From positions 62,001 through 126,000 of the forward strand of contig JAGYKP010000084.1 of the NCBI GenBank assembly GCA_018401555.1: 64,000 nucleotides of DNA. The letters run 5' to 3'. Origin of the DNA: Halomonas sp. (GTDB lineage Bacteria > Pseudomonadota > Gammaproteobacteria > Pseudomonadales > Halomonadaceae). A program made the translations under genes and the position numbers. Positions 1 through 9,148 of this stretch are shown here, one piece after another (within the stretch, counting starts at the first letter, position 1; each line of letters begins with the position of its first letter). Under the pieces are notes generated by a model. It did no database searches and was not told the DNA's origin. It worked only from the letters and a program-made list of their open reading frames with translations.

Positions 1-366
1 CAACTGCTGATTGTCGCCCTCGAGGGCGATCGTCTCGAGCAGCGCGGTATCATCCAGCCGGCCGACCATGGCGACCCGGGCCGAGAGCTCCAGCTGGCCC
101 TCCTTGCCGCAGATCAGCGCCGCCAGGCGGCGTTCGAGTTCCGGGGAGCGTACCTCGTCATCGAGCAGGGCGATCAGCCCTTCGGGGTCCTCGAGTCGCG
201 CGAGCGCCGTGGTGCGCACGGTCGGGTCGACGTCCGCTGCCAGCCGTTCCAGGGCACGACGCTGATCCTCGCGGGAAGGATCGAGGCGCGCGATGGCCTG
301 GCGACGCACGCCGGGGTCGGGGTGCTGCCAGCGGGGAGCGAAGAGGCGGCGGAAGAGTCCAGACAT
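1..366 (-). CDS. DUF349-type protein with HEAT-like N-terminus, partial
   Basis: The frame opens at an ATG at 366 (complement) and stays open for 122 codons until it runs off the window edge, so only the N-terminus is visible. It begins MSGLFRRLFAPRW and then shows short helical units of the type P-x-VR-x-x-A-x-x-RL, spaced about 30 residues apart, which look like HEAT repeats. Proteins with this N-terminus followed by DUF349 coiled-coil domains lie beside minC in related genera, from memory. The DUF349 part would be outside the window, so the family call is an inference. Function is unknown. It is transcribed away from minC. Confidence 0.6.
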   Translation of the reverse strand, partial: MSGLFRRLFAPRWQHPDPGVRRQAIARLDPSREDQRRALERLAADVDPTVRTTALARLEDPEGLIALLDDEVRSPELERRLAALICGKEGQLELSARVAMVGRLDDTALLETIALEGDNQQL

Positions 367-509
367 TGGGCATCCTGGGCTGGGCGGCGCGGCGTGCAGC
401 GGCAATCTCGCCCGTAGTGTTGTTGGTCAAGCCTGTGCCGGCTATCTAAGCATGCGCTGCGCCTGGGGAAAAGTCCGGTCCATGGAGAGTCTGTGGTCAG
501 ATGGCGACA

Positions 510-539
510 CTGACAGTCGGCGCGCGTCGCGCGTATGAT
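510..539 (+). promoter_or_regulatory. Candidate sigma-70 promoter of minCDE
   Basis: CTGACA at 510-515 and TATGAT at 534-539 are separated by 18 bp; each differs from consensus by one base. They lie 72 bp upstream of the minC start, in the gap between minC and the divergent DUF349 gene. Confidence 0.55.
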
Positions 540-610
540 GGAGTTGCAGGGGAGGTGTGAGTCGCTTAGCTTTGACTCTAACTCTCATCACAGCGATCTG
601 GAGTTCGGCA

Positions 611-1357
611 ATGAGCCTCAAACTGGACAGGGAAAGCGCGGCCTTCACCTTCAAGGGAGGCATGTTGCCAATGACGGTCATGGAACTGGCCAGTGCCGAC
701 CCCGAGCAGATTCGCGATCAACTCGCCGGCAAGCTGAGCCAGTCACCGGCCTTCTTCCAGCATACGCCGGTGGTGCTCAGCGTGGAGAAGCTCGACGAGC
801 CTCACCTCGCACTGGAGCGCATCTGCGCCGTCTGTCGTGGCCACAAGCTGCTGCCTGTGGCCGTGCGCGGCGGTGCCGACCCGGTCAAGCAGTCGGCCTG
901 GGCCCTGGGCCTGGGCTGGTTCCCGCCCCAGGAGAACGGCCGGGCGCGTCCGCTGGAGAGTGTCGCCGCCGGTGACGCCGTGGCGGACGAAGAACCGGTC
1001 GATCTGGCGGTGCCGCCGGGCGTCGCCAGCGGAGGACGCATCTTCCGCGGGACGGTGCGCTCCGGACAGCAGATCACCTCGCCCAGCGGTGATCTGGTGG
1101 TGGTCGGTGCCGTCAATGCCGGCGCCGAGGTGCTCGCCGCGGGCAGCGTGCATGTCTACGGCGCGCTGCGTGGCCGTGCCCTGGCCGGGATCCATGGTGA
1201 TCCCCAGGCCAGCATATTCTGCCGTGAGCTCCACGCCGAACTGCTCTCGGTGGCCGGCAACTACAAGCGCCTCGAGGATATCGACCGACGGTTGCTGGGC
1301 ACTCCGGTGCAGGTGCGCCTCGACGGGGATCAGCTGGGCATTACCTCGCTCGCCTGA
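611..1357 (+). CDS. minC: Septum site-determining protein MinC
   Basis: MinC, 248 residues, inhibits FtsZ assembly away from midcell and is recruited to the membrane by MinD. The N-terminal domain (from MSLKLDRESAAFTFKGG) is followed by a variable linker near residues 110-135. The C-terminal beta-helix domain starts around IFRGTVRSGQQ and carries the typical G-x-V-x-x-G-A-E and hydrophobic ladder segments. The open frame extends 18 codons further upstream, but ATG 611 gives the family N-terminus. It is the first gene of minC-minD-minE; minD starts 55 bp downstream. No damage is seen. Confidence 0.95.
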   Translation: MSLKLDRESAAFTFKGGMLPMTVMELASADPEQIRDQLAGKLSQSPAFFQHTPVVLSVEKLDEPHLALERICAVCRGHKLLPVAVRGGADPVKQSAWALGLGWFPPQENGRARPLESVAAGDAVADEEPVDLAVPPGVASGGRIFRGTVRSGQQITSPSGDLVVVGAVNAGAEVLAAGSVHVYGALRGRALAGIHGDPQASIFCRELHAELLSVAGNYKRLEDIDRRLLGTPVQVRLDGDQLGITSLA

Positions 1358-1412
1358 GTGACATGCCCGTCGATAGCCCGATCCATTTCAACGACACGAC
1401 AGGAAGCGACTC

Positions 1413-2231
1413 TTGGCCAAGATCATCGTTGTGACCTCCGGCAAGGGAGGCGTCGGCAAGACAACCAGTGCGGCAGCCATTGCCACTGGCCTGGCACTGC
1501 GCGGCAACAAGACCGTGGTCATCGACTTCGACGTCGGACTGCGTAACCTGGACCTGATCATGGGCTGTGAACGGCGCGTGGTCTACGACCTGGTGAACGT
1601 CATCCAGGGCGAGGCGGGCCTGAGCCAGGCACTGATCCGCGACAAGCGCGTGGACAACCTGCATATCCTTCCGGCCTCCCAGACCCGCGACAAGGATGCC
1701 CTGACCCTGGAAGGGGTCGAGAAGGTGCTCGATACCCTGAGCAAGGACTTCGACTACATTCTCTGCGACTCCCCGGCGGGCATCGAGCGTGGCGCCCAGC
1801 TGGCCATGTACTTCGCCGACGAGGCGATCGTGGTCACCAATCCCGAGGTCTCCTCGGTGCGCGACTCCGACCGCATCCTCGGGCTGCTGGCCTCCAAGAC
1901 CCGGCGTGCCGAGCGTGGCGAGGACGAGATCAAGCAGCACCTGCTGATCACCCGCTACAATGCCATGCGGGTCGACACCGGCGACATGCTCAACCTCGAG
2001 GATATCCGCGAGATCCTGGCCATTGACCTGATCGGCCTGATTCCGGAGTCCGAGGCGGTACTGCGTGCGTCCAACCAGGGGGTGCCGGTGACCCATGACA
2101 ACGATAGCGATGCCGGCCAGGCCTACGCCGATACCGTGTCGCGTCTGCTCGGCGAGGAGGTGCCCCTGCGCTTCCACGAGTACCAGAAGAAGAGTCTGCT
2201 GAGCCGCATGTTCGGAGGAGGTCGTCGTTGA
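1413..2231 (+). CDS. minD: Septum site-determining ATPase MinD
   Basis: MinD, 272 residues, is the membrane-bound ParA/MinD-type ATPase that carries MinC and oscillates under MinE control. The deviant Walker A motif GKGGVGKTT lies at residues 10-18, followed by a switch region [10 protein letters not shown]. The C-terminus ends in an amphipathic helix with [11 protein letters not shown], the usual membrane-targeting sequence. The start is a TTG at 1413 with AGGAAG at 1401-1406; no ATG fits the conserved N-terminus [13 protein letters not shown]. The stop overlaps the minE start, which fits translational coupling. Confidence 0.95.
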   Translation: MAKIIVVTSGKGGVGKTTSAAAIATGLALRGNKTVVIDFDVGLRNLDLIMGCERRVVYDLVNVIQGEAGLSQALIRDKRVDNLHILPASQTRDKDALTLEGVEKVLDTLSKDFDYILCDSPAGIERGAQLAMYFADEAIVVTNPEVSSVRDSDRILGLLASKTRRAERGEDEIKQHLLITRYNAMRVDTGDMLNLEDIREILAIDLIGLIPESEAVLRASNQGVPVTHDNDSDAGQAYADTVSRLLGEEVPLRFHEYQKKSLLSRMFGGGRR

Positions 2232-2488
2232 AACTGCTTGAATTCCTGAAGCGAGAACGCAAGAAGTCCGCGTCGGTCGCCAAGGAGCGGCTGCAGATCA
2301 TCGTGGCTCACCAGCGCAGCCAGCGCGGGCAGCCCGATTACATGCCGATGCTCGAGCGCGAGCTGCTGGAGGTGATCCGTCGCTACGTCCAGGTGGACGA
2401 CGACGCCATCAACATCAGTCTCGACAGCGAGGACAACTGCTCGGTGCTGGAGCTCAACGTGACCTTGCCCAAGGGCTCGCCGGGCTGA
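2228..2488 (+). CDS. minE: Cell division topological specificity factor MinE
   Basis: MinE, 86 residues, stimulates the MinD ATPase and confines MinCD to the poles. The N-terminal anti-MinCD segment ([21 protein letters not shown]) and the C-terminal dimerisation domain with [17 protein letters not shown] are both present. The start is TTG 2228, overlapping the minD stop (TTGA), with GGAGGAGG about 8 bp upstream. Length is normal. It is the last gene of the min operon; sbcB follows 70 bp later. Confidence 0.95.
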   Translation: MKLLEFLKRERKKSASVAKERLQIIVAHQRSQRGQPDYMPMLERELLEVIRRYVQVDDDAINISLDSEDNCSVLELNVTLPKGSPG

Positions 2489-2558
2489 GCCTGGCTGGCT
2501 GAGTGAGTCGCGGGGCTGTGCTAGGCTGTGGCCTCCATGCTGAATCGCCGGAGAGACC

Positions 2559-4055
2559 TTGCCCATGGCGCCGCCTGACGCCCCGCAGACCTTCCTGTGG
2601 CACGACTATGAGACCTTCGGTGCCGATCCGCGGCGCGACCGGCCCTCCCAGTTCGCCGCTATCCGCACCGATGCCGAGTTCAACGAGATCGGTGAGCCGG
2701 TCACCTGGTACTGCCGGCCGGCCGACGATTTCCTGCCCCATCCCCAGGCCTGCCTGGTCACCGGCATCACCCCCCAGCAGGCACGGCGGCGCGGGCTGCC
2801 CGAGGCGCAGTTCGCAGGACAGATCGAGGCGCTGATGAGCGTGCCGGGCACCTGCTCGGTGGGCTACAACAGCGTGCGCTTCGATGACGAGGTCAGCCGC
2901 CACCTCTTCTACCGCAACCTGATCGACCCCTACGCCCGGGAGTGGCAGAACGGCAACTCGCGCTGGGACTTGATCGACGTGGTGCGTGCCTTTCACGCCC
3001 TGCGCCCCGCAGGGCTCGAGTGGCCGCGCCGCGAGGATGGTGCGCCGAGCTTCCGCCTCGAGGACCTCACCGCCGCCAACGGCATCGAGCATGCCGGGGC
3101 CCACGACGCCCTGGCCGACGTGCGCGCCACCATCGCCCTGGCCCGGCGCCTGCGCGAGGTGAACGCCAACCTCTTCGACCACCTGCTCGGGATGCGCGGC
3201 AAGCGCGCCGTGGGCAAGTTGCTCGACGTGCCCGGGCGCAAGCCGCTGCTGCATATCTCGCGGCGCTACCCGGCCAGTCGCGGCTGCGCCGCCCTGGTGG
3301 TGCCCCTGGCCGAGCACCCCACCAACCCCAACGGGGTGATCGTCTACGACCTCTCGGTGGATCCGGCGCCGCTCTTCGAGCTCTCCGCCGAGCAGATTCG
3401 CCAGCGGGTCTTCGTCAGCAACGATGACCTCGCCGAGGGCACCGAGCGCATCCCGCTCAAGGTGATCCATATCAACAAGTGTCCGGTACTCTTCCCGGCC
3501 GGCGCCCTCAAGGACGTGGCGGGGGAGCGCAAGGGGCAGTACGGCGAGATCGTCGAGCGCCTGGGCCTGGACATGGCGGCCTGTCGCGACCACTGGAAGC
3601 GCCTCGCCGGCCACCCCGAGGTGGCCTCCCGGGCTGCCGAGGTGTTCGCCGAGCCGCCCCCGGCGGGGCCGGGGGATCCCGACCTGATGCTCTACTCGGG
3701 TGGCTTCTTCTCGCCGGCGGATCGCCAGCAGATGCAGCGGGTGCGGGATACCGATCCCTGGGACCTGGTGGGGGCCACTTTCGCCTTCCAGGACCCGCGC
3801 CTGGAGGAGATGCTGTTTCGTTTCCGGGCGCGCAGCTTCCCCGAAACGCTGGAGGGCGAGGAGCTCGCCCGGTGGGAGGCCGACCGCTGGGCGCGCATGA
3901 ATGACGCCGAGGTGGCGAGCCTGACCCTCAAGGGCTTCGCCCGGGAGATCGAGCGACTCAACCAGGTCGAGCTGACCGATCGTGATCGCCAGGTCCTCGA
4001 AGAGCTGGTGATGCACGTCGAGGCGATCCTGCCGCCCCAGGCCTTCGATGCTTGA
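2559..4055 (+). CDS. sbcB: Exodeoxyribonuclease I
   Basis: Exonuclease I, 498 residues, degrades single-stranded DNA 3' to 5' and acts in recombination and mismatch repair. The DEDDh catalytic set is visible: HDYETFG near residue 17 (D and E), NSVRFDDE near residue 108 and HDALADV near residue 187. The SH3-like and helical C-terminal regions follow and give the normal length. TTG 2559 or ATG 2565, in the same frame, could be the start; both follow GGAGAG at 2550-2555. The gene stands alone and converges on the M16 protease gene. Confidence 0.92.
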   Translation: MPMAPPDAPQTFLWHDYETFGADPRRDRPSQFAAIRTDAEFNEIGEPVTWYCRPADDFLPHPQACLVTGITPQQARRRGLPEAQFAGQIEALMSVPGTCSVGYNSVRFDDEVSRHLFYRNLIDPYAREWQNGNSRWDLIDVVRAFHALRPAGLEWPRREDGAPSFRLEDLTAANGIEHAGAHDALADVRATIALARRLREVNANLFDHLLGMRGKRAVGKLLDVPGRKPLLHISRRYPASRGCAALVVPLAEHPTNPNGVIVYDLSVDPAPLFELSAEQIRQRVFVSNDDLAEGTERIPLKVIHINKCPVLFPAGALKDVAGERKGQYGEIVERLGLDMAACRDHWKRLAGHPEVASRAAEVFAEPPPAGPGDPDLMLYSGGFFSPADRQQMQRVRDTDPWDLVGATFAFQDPRLEEMLFRFRARSFPETLEGEELARWEADRWARMNDAEVASLTLKGFAREIERLNQVELTDRDRQVLEELVMHVEAILPPQAFDA

Positions 4056-4130
4056 GAACAGAAGAGCTCAGGGGTGATCTGGTCGCGGGGCTGACCCGGC
4101 GCCCCTTACGCCTCCCCCCTTACCACTCAC

Positions 4131-4147
4131 AAGCGCGAAGCGCGCTT
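4131..4147. terminator. Hairpin between convergent sbcB and M16 genes
   Basis: AAGCGCG (4131-4137) and CGCGCTT (4141-4147) form a perfect 7-bp stem with a 3-base loop in the 97-bp gap between two convergent genes. There is no T tract on either side, so terminator function is inferred from position only. Confidence 0.4.
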
Positions 4148-4152
4148 ACTCC

Positions 4153-6995
4153 TCACTCGTCACCCTCCGGCAGCGGCGCCAGGTGCTCGGTCAGCGCCAG
4201 CACATCGTCGGGCTCGTCGCCCGGGTCGAAGGCGACCTGCACGGTCGGCGCGTCGCGCAGCGCCTGCCAGGCCTGGCGCAGCTCGTCGGGGCTCACCGCG
4301 AGCACCTGATCGGCCAACCGCTCGCGGCGATCGAACTCGGTATCGCCATAGGCCATGGGCCCGCCACAGGCGGTCGGTGCGGCCCCCCAGGCTGGTGTCG
4401 CGTCGGGTCAGCTCGGCGTGGACTGCCTGGCGGTAAACGGCCAGGTCATCCTCCGCAAGCGTCGCCAGGGTCGCCTCGAAGTCGTCGAGGAAGGCGTCGA
4501 TGTGCTCGCCGATCGCCTCGCTCTCGGTCTCGGGTGACTGCACCATCAGGGCAAGCCCCGGGGCGTCCAGCATCGGCGAGTAGCCGGCATTGACCACGTA
4601 ACCGAGCTGCTGCTCGGTGCGCAGGCGCTGGTAGAAGGGCGTATCGATCAACTGCCCCAGCACCGCCAGGCGCGCCTGGCTCGAGAGCGAGCGGTCCGGG
4701 CCCTGCAGGTAGCGCAGCAGTATCGATTCCTCGCGACTGGTGTGTGGGGTCAGGGTGGGCAGGTCCGTGGTGGCATCCAGAGGCACCAGCTCGGGAATCG
4801 CGTCGGCGGAGAGCGTCGGGGCCAGGGCCTCGGCTACCCGGCGTGCGATGGTGTCGGCCTGCTCGGCGTCGATGTTGCCAACTGCCATGGCTTCCAGGCG
4901 CAGTTCGCCGAGGAAGGTGTCGCGGAAGTCGCGCAGGTCCTCGGTCGTCAGGCCCTCGCTGGCCTCGAGAAGCGCCGCGCTGGGCCACTGGGGACGCACC
5001 AGGGCCTCGGCCAGGGTGCGGTTGGCCTGGCGGTGCAGCGGGTCCTGGGGGGCGTTGCGCCATTCGCGCTGCAGGCGGTAGCGCACCCGCTCGAAGGTGG
5101 CCGGCTCGATCTCGCCACGCTGCAACTGCTCGATCACCCGCTCCATCACCACCTCCTGGCGGTCCCGCCAGCCGGAGAAGGCCAGGGTGATGCCCCGGGC
5201 GTGGGCATAGGCATCGACCCCCTGGCCGGCCAGCCGCGCCGGGTAGAGCGCCTCGTTCAGGCTGTCCTCCAGCCAGCCGGCCAACAGTCGGGCCAGCACC
5301 GCGGCGCGGGGCGCCTCGGCGGCACGCGGATGCTGCAGGCTGAAACGCCACTCCGCCTTGGGCGTGTCGAAGCTGGCGTCGGCCATGTGCCAGAAGGCGA
5401 AGGCGGGCTCGTCGATACGCTGCCGGGGGCGCTCGTCCTGGCTGTCGAGCAGCGCGAGGTCCTCGGCGATATAGGGGTTGGGCTCGGGCAGCGCCAGGCC
5501 GTCGAGGAGCCTGCCGTCGGCGGCATGCGTATCGTCGCGCCAGGGGGCGTTGAACCAGGGCGAGGTCTGCTCGCCCTCGACGTCCGGAGCGCTGTAGAGG
5601 CGGATCAGGTTGTCGGGGGTAAGGGCGGCCAGGTAGTCGCGGGTACGCTCGCGGTCGAAGCCGTCCATGCGGTAGTCGGCGTACTGCACGTCCTCCACCG
5701 GGAAGCGTGCCAGGTTCATGGCCAGGCGCATGGCGTCCTGCAGGGGTGAGCCGTGCTGCTGGAACTGGAAGCTCTGCTCGGCCAGGCGCGCCTGCTGCGC
5801 ATAGCGCCACGCCTCGGGGCCGGCCTCGCGAATCGTCTCGATGGCGGCAAACAGGCTGGCCTCGATGGCGTCGCGCTGCTCGGCGCCCTCCGGGGTCAGG
5901 CTGAGGCTGACGGTGAACAGGGCATGCCGGCCATCCCCCCGGGAGACCCCGGCGGAGAGGCCATCAGCCCAGCCCGCCTGGCGCAGGGCGGCGAGCAGGC
6001 TGCCCTCGCCCTCATGTCCCAGCAGGTGGGCGATCAGGTCGGCGGGCTTGTGGCGGTACTCGGCGACGGGGTCGGGTACCGGGAAGAAGAAGCGCAGCTG
6101 GCGGCTGTCGCGCAGCGACTGCACGGCGACCCGCCGCGGCAGCGACTCCGGCAGGGCCAGCGGGGTGGCAATCTCGGGGCGCTCGAGGCCGCGATCGGGC
6201 ACCGAGGCGAAGCGCTCGGCGACCAGTTTCTCCAGCTCGTCCAGGGGCTGGGGAGCGACCACCGCCAGATGCATGACATTGGGGCCGTAGTGCGATTCGT
6301 AGAAGTCGATGACCCGCTCGCGCAGGCTCAGGTTCGCCCTCGGGGCGGTCGGCCAGGGTCTCGCGGCTGCCGACCGAGAAGCCGGTAAAGGGGTGGTCCG
6401 GATTCAGCACGCGGTCGAGCACGTCGTTCTCGCGTCGTCCCTCGTCGCGGATGCGCGCCATGTACTCGGAGTGCACCACGCTGCGCTCGCTCTCCAGGCG
6501 GTCGGCGTTGAACAGCGGGGCGATGAAGAACTGGCTGAAGCGGTCCAGGGCGCCGGCGAGGGCGTCCGGCTCGATATCGAAGAAGTAGTTGGTGTCCTGG
6601 GGTGCGGTGAAGGCGTTGTGGCTGCCGCCGTGGCGGGTCAGGTAGCCCTGGTAGGCGTCCGCCTCGGGGTAGGGCTCGGTGCCCAGGAACAGCATGTGCT
6701 CGAGGAAGTGGGCGAGGCCGGCCAGGTCCCCGGGATCCTGGGCACTGCCCACCGAGACGTTGAGGGATACCGCCGCCTTGTCGGCCTCCGGGTCGCTGAC
6801 CAGCAGCGCGGTGAGGCCATTCTCCAGGGTCACCACGCGATAGTCGCGCTCGTCGTGAGGGCTGATGCGGGGCGTGGTGGCGTCGGCCACCTCGTCGATG
6901 CTCTCGGCCCGGGTCGGGGCGGCGAGCACCAGCAGGGCGAGCAGGCAAAGGGGCAGCAGCCGCACGAGCGGCGCGAGGGTCTGGGCGCGGGTCAT
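4153..6995 (-). CDS. Periplasmic M16 (pitrilysin-type) metalloprotease, two frameshifts
   Basis: This is an insulinase/pitrilysin-like zinc protease, about 946 residues when repaired. A hydrophobic signal peptide ends near residue 30 (APTRA/ES). The inverted zinc motif HFLEH is at residues 96-100, with the distal glutamate in ERSVVHSEY. The following non-catalytic M16 domains give the length of E. coli protease III. Two single-base insertions break the frame: one near 6335, where PEG should run into NLSLRERVIDFY, and one in the GGGCCC at about 4366-4371. The start ATG 6995 overlaps the TGA of the upstream SRAP gene (ATGA). A substrate cannot be assigned. Confidence 0.88.
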
Positions 6996-7681
6996 CGTCT
7001 CTCCAGGGGGTTCTGGTGGCGTAGCATGGGGCCTACCGGGTGGGCGCAGGCCGCCTCCTGGTTCGCCGGGTTGTTCACACGTCTTGATACCGGGAAAGCG
7101 CCGAGGAGTTCCCGTGGTGCCGGGGCCAGCAGGGCCTGGGCGGTCTCGACCGGTGTCTGCGGATCGAGCCAGCACAGCGCGTCGTCGGGCGGGATGACCG
7201 CCGGCAGGCGGTCGCTGAGCGGCGCCAGCAGGGCGTTGGTCGGCACCGTGATCAGCGCCAGGGAGTCGGTGTGCTCGGCGAGGCTGGTGTGGAAGCGACA
7301 CCACAGCGCTGCCAGCAGCAGCGGGCCGCGGTCGACTCGGGTAACCAGGAAGGGCTGCTTGGCGCGCGGCTGGGATTTCCAGACATAGATACCGGTGGCC
7401 GGCACCAGGCAGCGCCGGGCCTGGAAGGCCTCGCGAAACATGCGGCGCTCGGCCAGCGACTCCGCCCGCGCGCAGTGGGGGGCGTGGTCCAGTACCGTGA
7501 GCCAGGGCGGCGTCAGCCCCCAGAACAGCTGTCCCAGGTGCGGCCGGCCGGCCTCCAGACGAATGCCCGAGATCATGCGGCGCGGCGCCAGGTTGGCACT
7601 GGTCACCTGGGGCATGTCCATCACCAGGTCGGGCAGCAGCTGGCTGAAGTCGATCGGTGCGAGATGCAGTCGGCCGGCCAT
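6992..7681 (-). CDS. SRAP-fold protein lacking the catalytic residues
   Basis: This protein, 229 residues, has the overall SRAP (YedK/HMCES) layout: N-terminal GR motif, a W-G-L-x-P-x-W segment (WGLTPPW), an ARAES segment, RCLVPATGIYVW and LSDRLPAVI. Characterised SRAP proteins shield abasic sites using Cys2 with a conserved Asn, Glu and His. Here the second residue is Ala (MAGR), the Asn position before ARAE is Cys70, the Glu of G-Y-Y-E-W is Val100 and the His of H-x-R-M-P is Ser156. It should therefore be unable to form the Cys-linked crosslink. The frame is intact. It overlaps the M16 gene by 4 bp and is probably co-transcribed with it. Confidence 0.8.
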   Translation of the reverse strand: MAGRLHLAPIDFSQLLPDLVMDMPQVTSANLAPRRMISGIRLEAGRPHLGQLFWGLTPPWLTVLDHAPHCARAESLAERRMFREAFQARRCLVPATGIYVWKSQPRAKQPFLVTRVDRGPLLLAALWCRFHTSLAEHTDSLALITVPTNALLAPLSDRLPAVIPPDDALCWLDPQTPVETAQALLAPAPRELLGAFPVSRRVNNPANQEAACAHPVGPMLRHQNPLERR

Positions 7682-7795
7682 GGGAGCTCCGGGTCAGGGT
7701 GCATCAGGGTAACACAGCTATCGAAAACAGTGTTCGATGTGCGCTATCCTTGGGGTCCTTCACGCAACTGCCGGCTCCGGCTCGCGAGGAACTCG

Positions 7796-8402
7796 ATGGC
7801 TCGTCCCAGACAGCATGCTCCCGAGGCACTGCATGCTCCAGGTCATGACGGCGTGCGACGCCTGGTTGCAGGACAATCCGGTACACAGTCTGTCCTTGCG
7901 TGCCCTGGCACGCGAGGTGGGCTGCGCTCCCAGCACCCTGCTCAAGCTCTATGGCAGCTTTCATAACCTGCTGCAGCACGTCAACATCGAGACCCTCGGC
8001 CACCTGCGCGAGGTGATCGAGCCGCTGACCAGCCAGGCAGCCCCGGAGGAGCGGCTGCGTGCCCTGGCCCGCGCCTACTGGCAGTTTGCCCAGCGCGAGG
8101 CCTACCGCTGGCAGCTGCTGTTCGACTTCCCGCTGGCCCAGGAAGGTGAGCTGGATCAGCGTCAGACCGAGATGATCGAGGCGCTCTTCCGCCGCGTCGA
8201 GGCCACCCTCAAGGAGTATCAGCCGGCCCTCGATGACCTCGAGGCGCGCCGCCTGGGACGCACCCTGTGGGGCAGTGTGCATGGACTGGTGTTGCTGGGC
8301 CTCAACGAGCGCCTGGGCTACTGGCAAGGCCAGCAGCTGGAGGTGGGTGAGCTGCTCGACCAGCTGCTGGCAACCATCCTCGCCGGCCTGCGGGCCAGGT
8401 AG
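7796..8402 (+). CDS. TetR-family transcriptional regulator, frameshifted
   Basis: A TetR-type repressor of about 201 residues. The N-terminal helix-turn-helix is clear (LSLRALAREVGCAPSTLLKLY), followed by an all-helical ligand/dimer domain with WQLLFDFPL and WGSVHGLVLLGL. The best start is ATG 7796 with GAGGA at 7785-7789, giving MARPRQHAPEALHA. A single extra C near 7838 then shifts the frame into VMTACDAWLQDNP. Without the repair the frame starts at 7737 with an unrelated N-terminus. The acyltransferase gene follows after 8 bp, so the two may form one operon. The ligand is unknown. Confidence 0.8.
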
Positions 8403-8410
8403 GAGATCCG

Positions 8411-9133
8411 TTGACGGCGCTGATCTGGTCCCTGGTCGCCTGTGTGGCGCTGTGGTTCGCCTGGCGGGTCAAGCAGGCGCCGCGCCCGGCGGTACGCCTG
8501 CTGGTCTTTCTTCTGGTCCGCCTGATCTATCGGCTGCGCCGGGTGGGGATCGAGCATCTCCCCAGGCGCGGGGCCGCCCTGGTGGTGTGCAACCACGTCA
8601 GCTTCATGGATGCGCTGGTGATGGGGGGCGCCAGCCCGCGGCCTTTGCGTTTCCTGATGGACAAGCCGATCTATGACTCGCCCTGGCTCAACTGGTTGTT
8701 CCGCCTGGTGGGCGCGATTCCCGTGGAGTCGGAGCGCTGCGACACGGGTAGCCTGCGCCGAGCGCTGGATGAGGTGAGTCGTGCGCTGCGCGATGGTGAG
8801 GTGGTGATGCTGTTCCCCGAGGGGCGGCTGACACTGGATGGCGAGGTGCAGGAGTTTCGCCGCGGCCTTGAGCTGATTCTCGCCCGTGACCCGGTGCCGG
8901 TGATTCCGGCGGGCCTCTCCGGGCTGTGGGGTCGTGGACCTCCCACTGCCACGGCCGCGCCCTGAGCGGGCGGCCGCGCCGTTTCCGCGCGCGGGTGATG
9001 CTGCGGCTCGGCGAGCCGCTCTCGCCGGGTGCGGCCACCCGACGCCACCTGCAGGCCCGGGTAGGCGAGCTCCAAGTGCGAAGGGGATGCCTGGACCCAG
9101 CCGTTAGCCGAACAGCAGGTTCAGCGACACTGA
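8411..9133 (+). CDS. 1-acyl-glycerol-3-phosphate acyltransferase family, frameshifted
   Basis: A PlsC-type membrane acyltransferase, about 240 residues. An N-terminal membrane helix is followed by the acyltransferase motif NHVSFMD (H-x4-D) near residue 57 and the substrate motif FPEGRLT near residue 136. The frame breaks at a G run (8928-8931): one missing G would restore GLWGSWTSHCHGRALSG. The C-terminal boundary is less certain. An extra base near 9080 gives EGDAWTQPLAEQQVQRH and a stop at 9133, just short of the convergent yfjD-like gene; without it the frame runs to 9189. Net length is in frame, as expected for one deletion plus one insertion. Confidence 0.75.
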
Positions 9134-9148
9134 GCCTGGTCTATCCGC

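Noticed and set aside
2454..4016. Long minus-strand open frame opposite sbcB
   Set aside because: It is a GC-rich shadow frame; sbcB has all nuclease motifs on the plus strand. Similar long shadows over copA, rimM/trmD, xerD, thrC, acnA and algC were dropped for the same reason.
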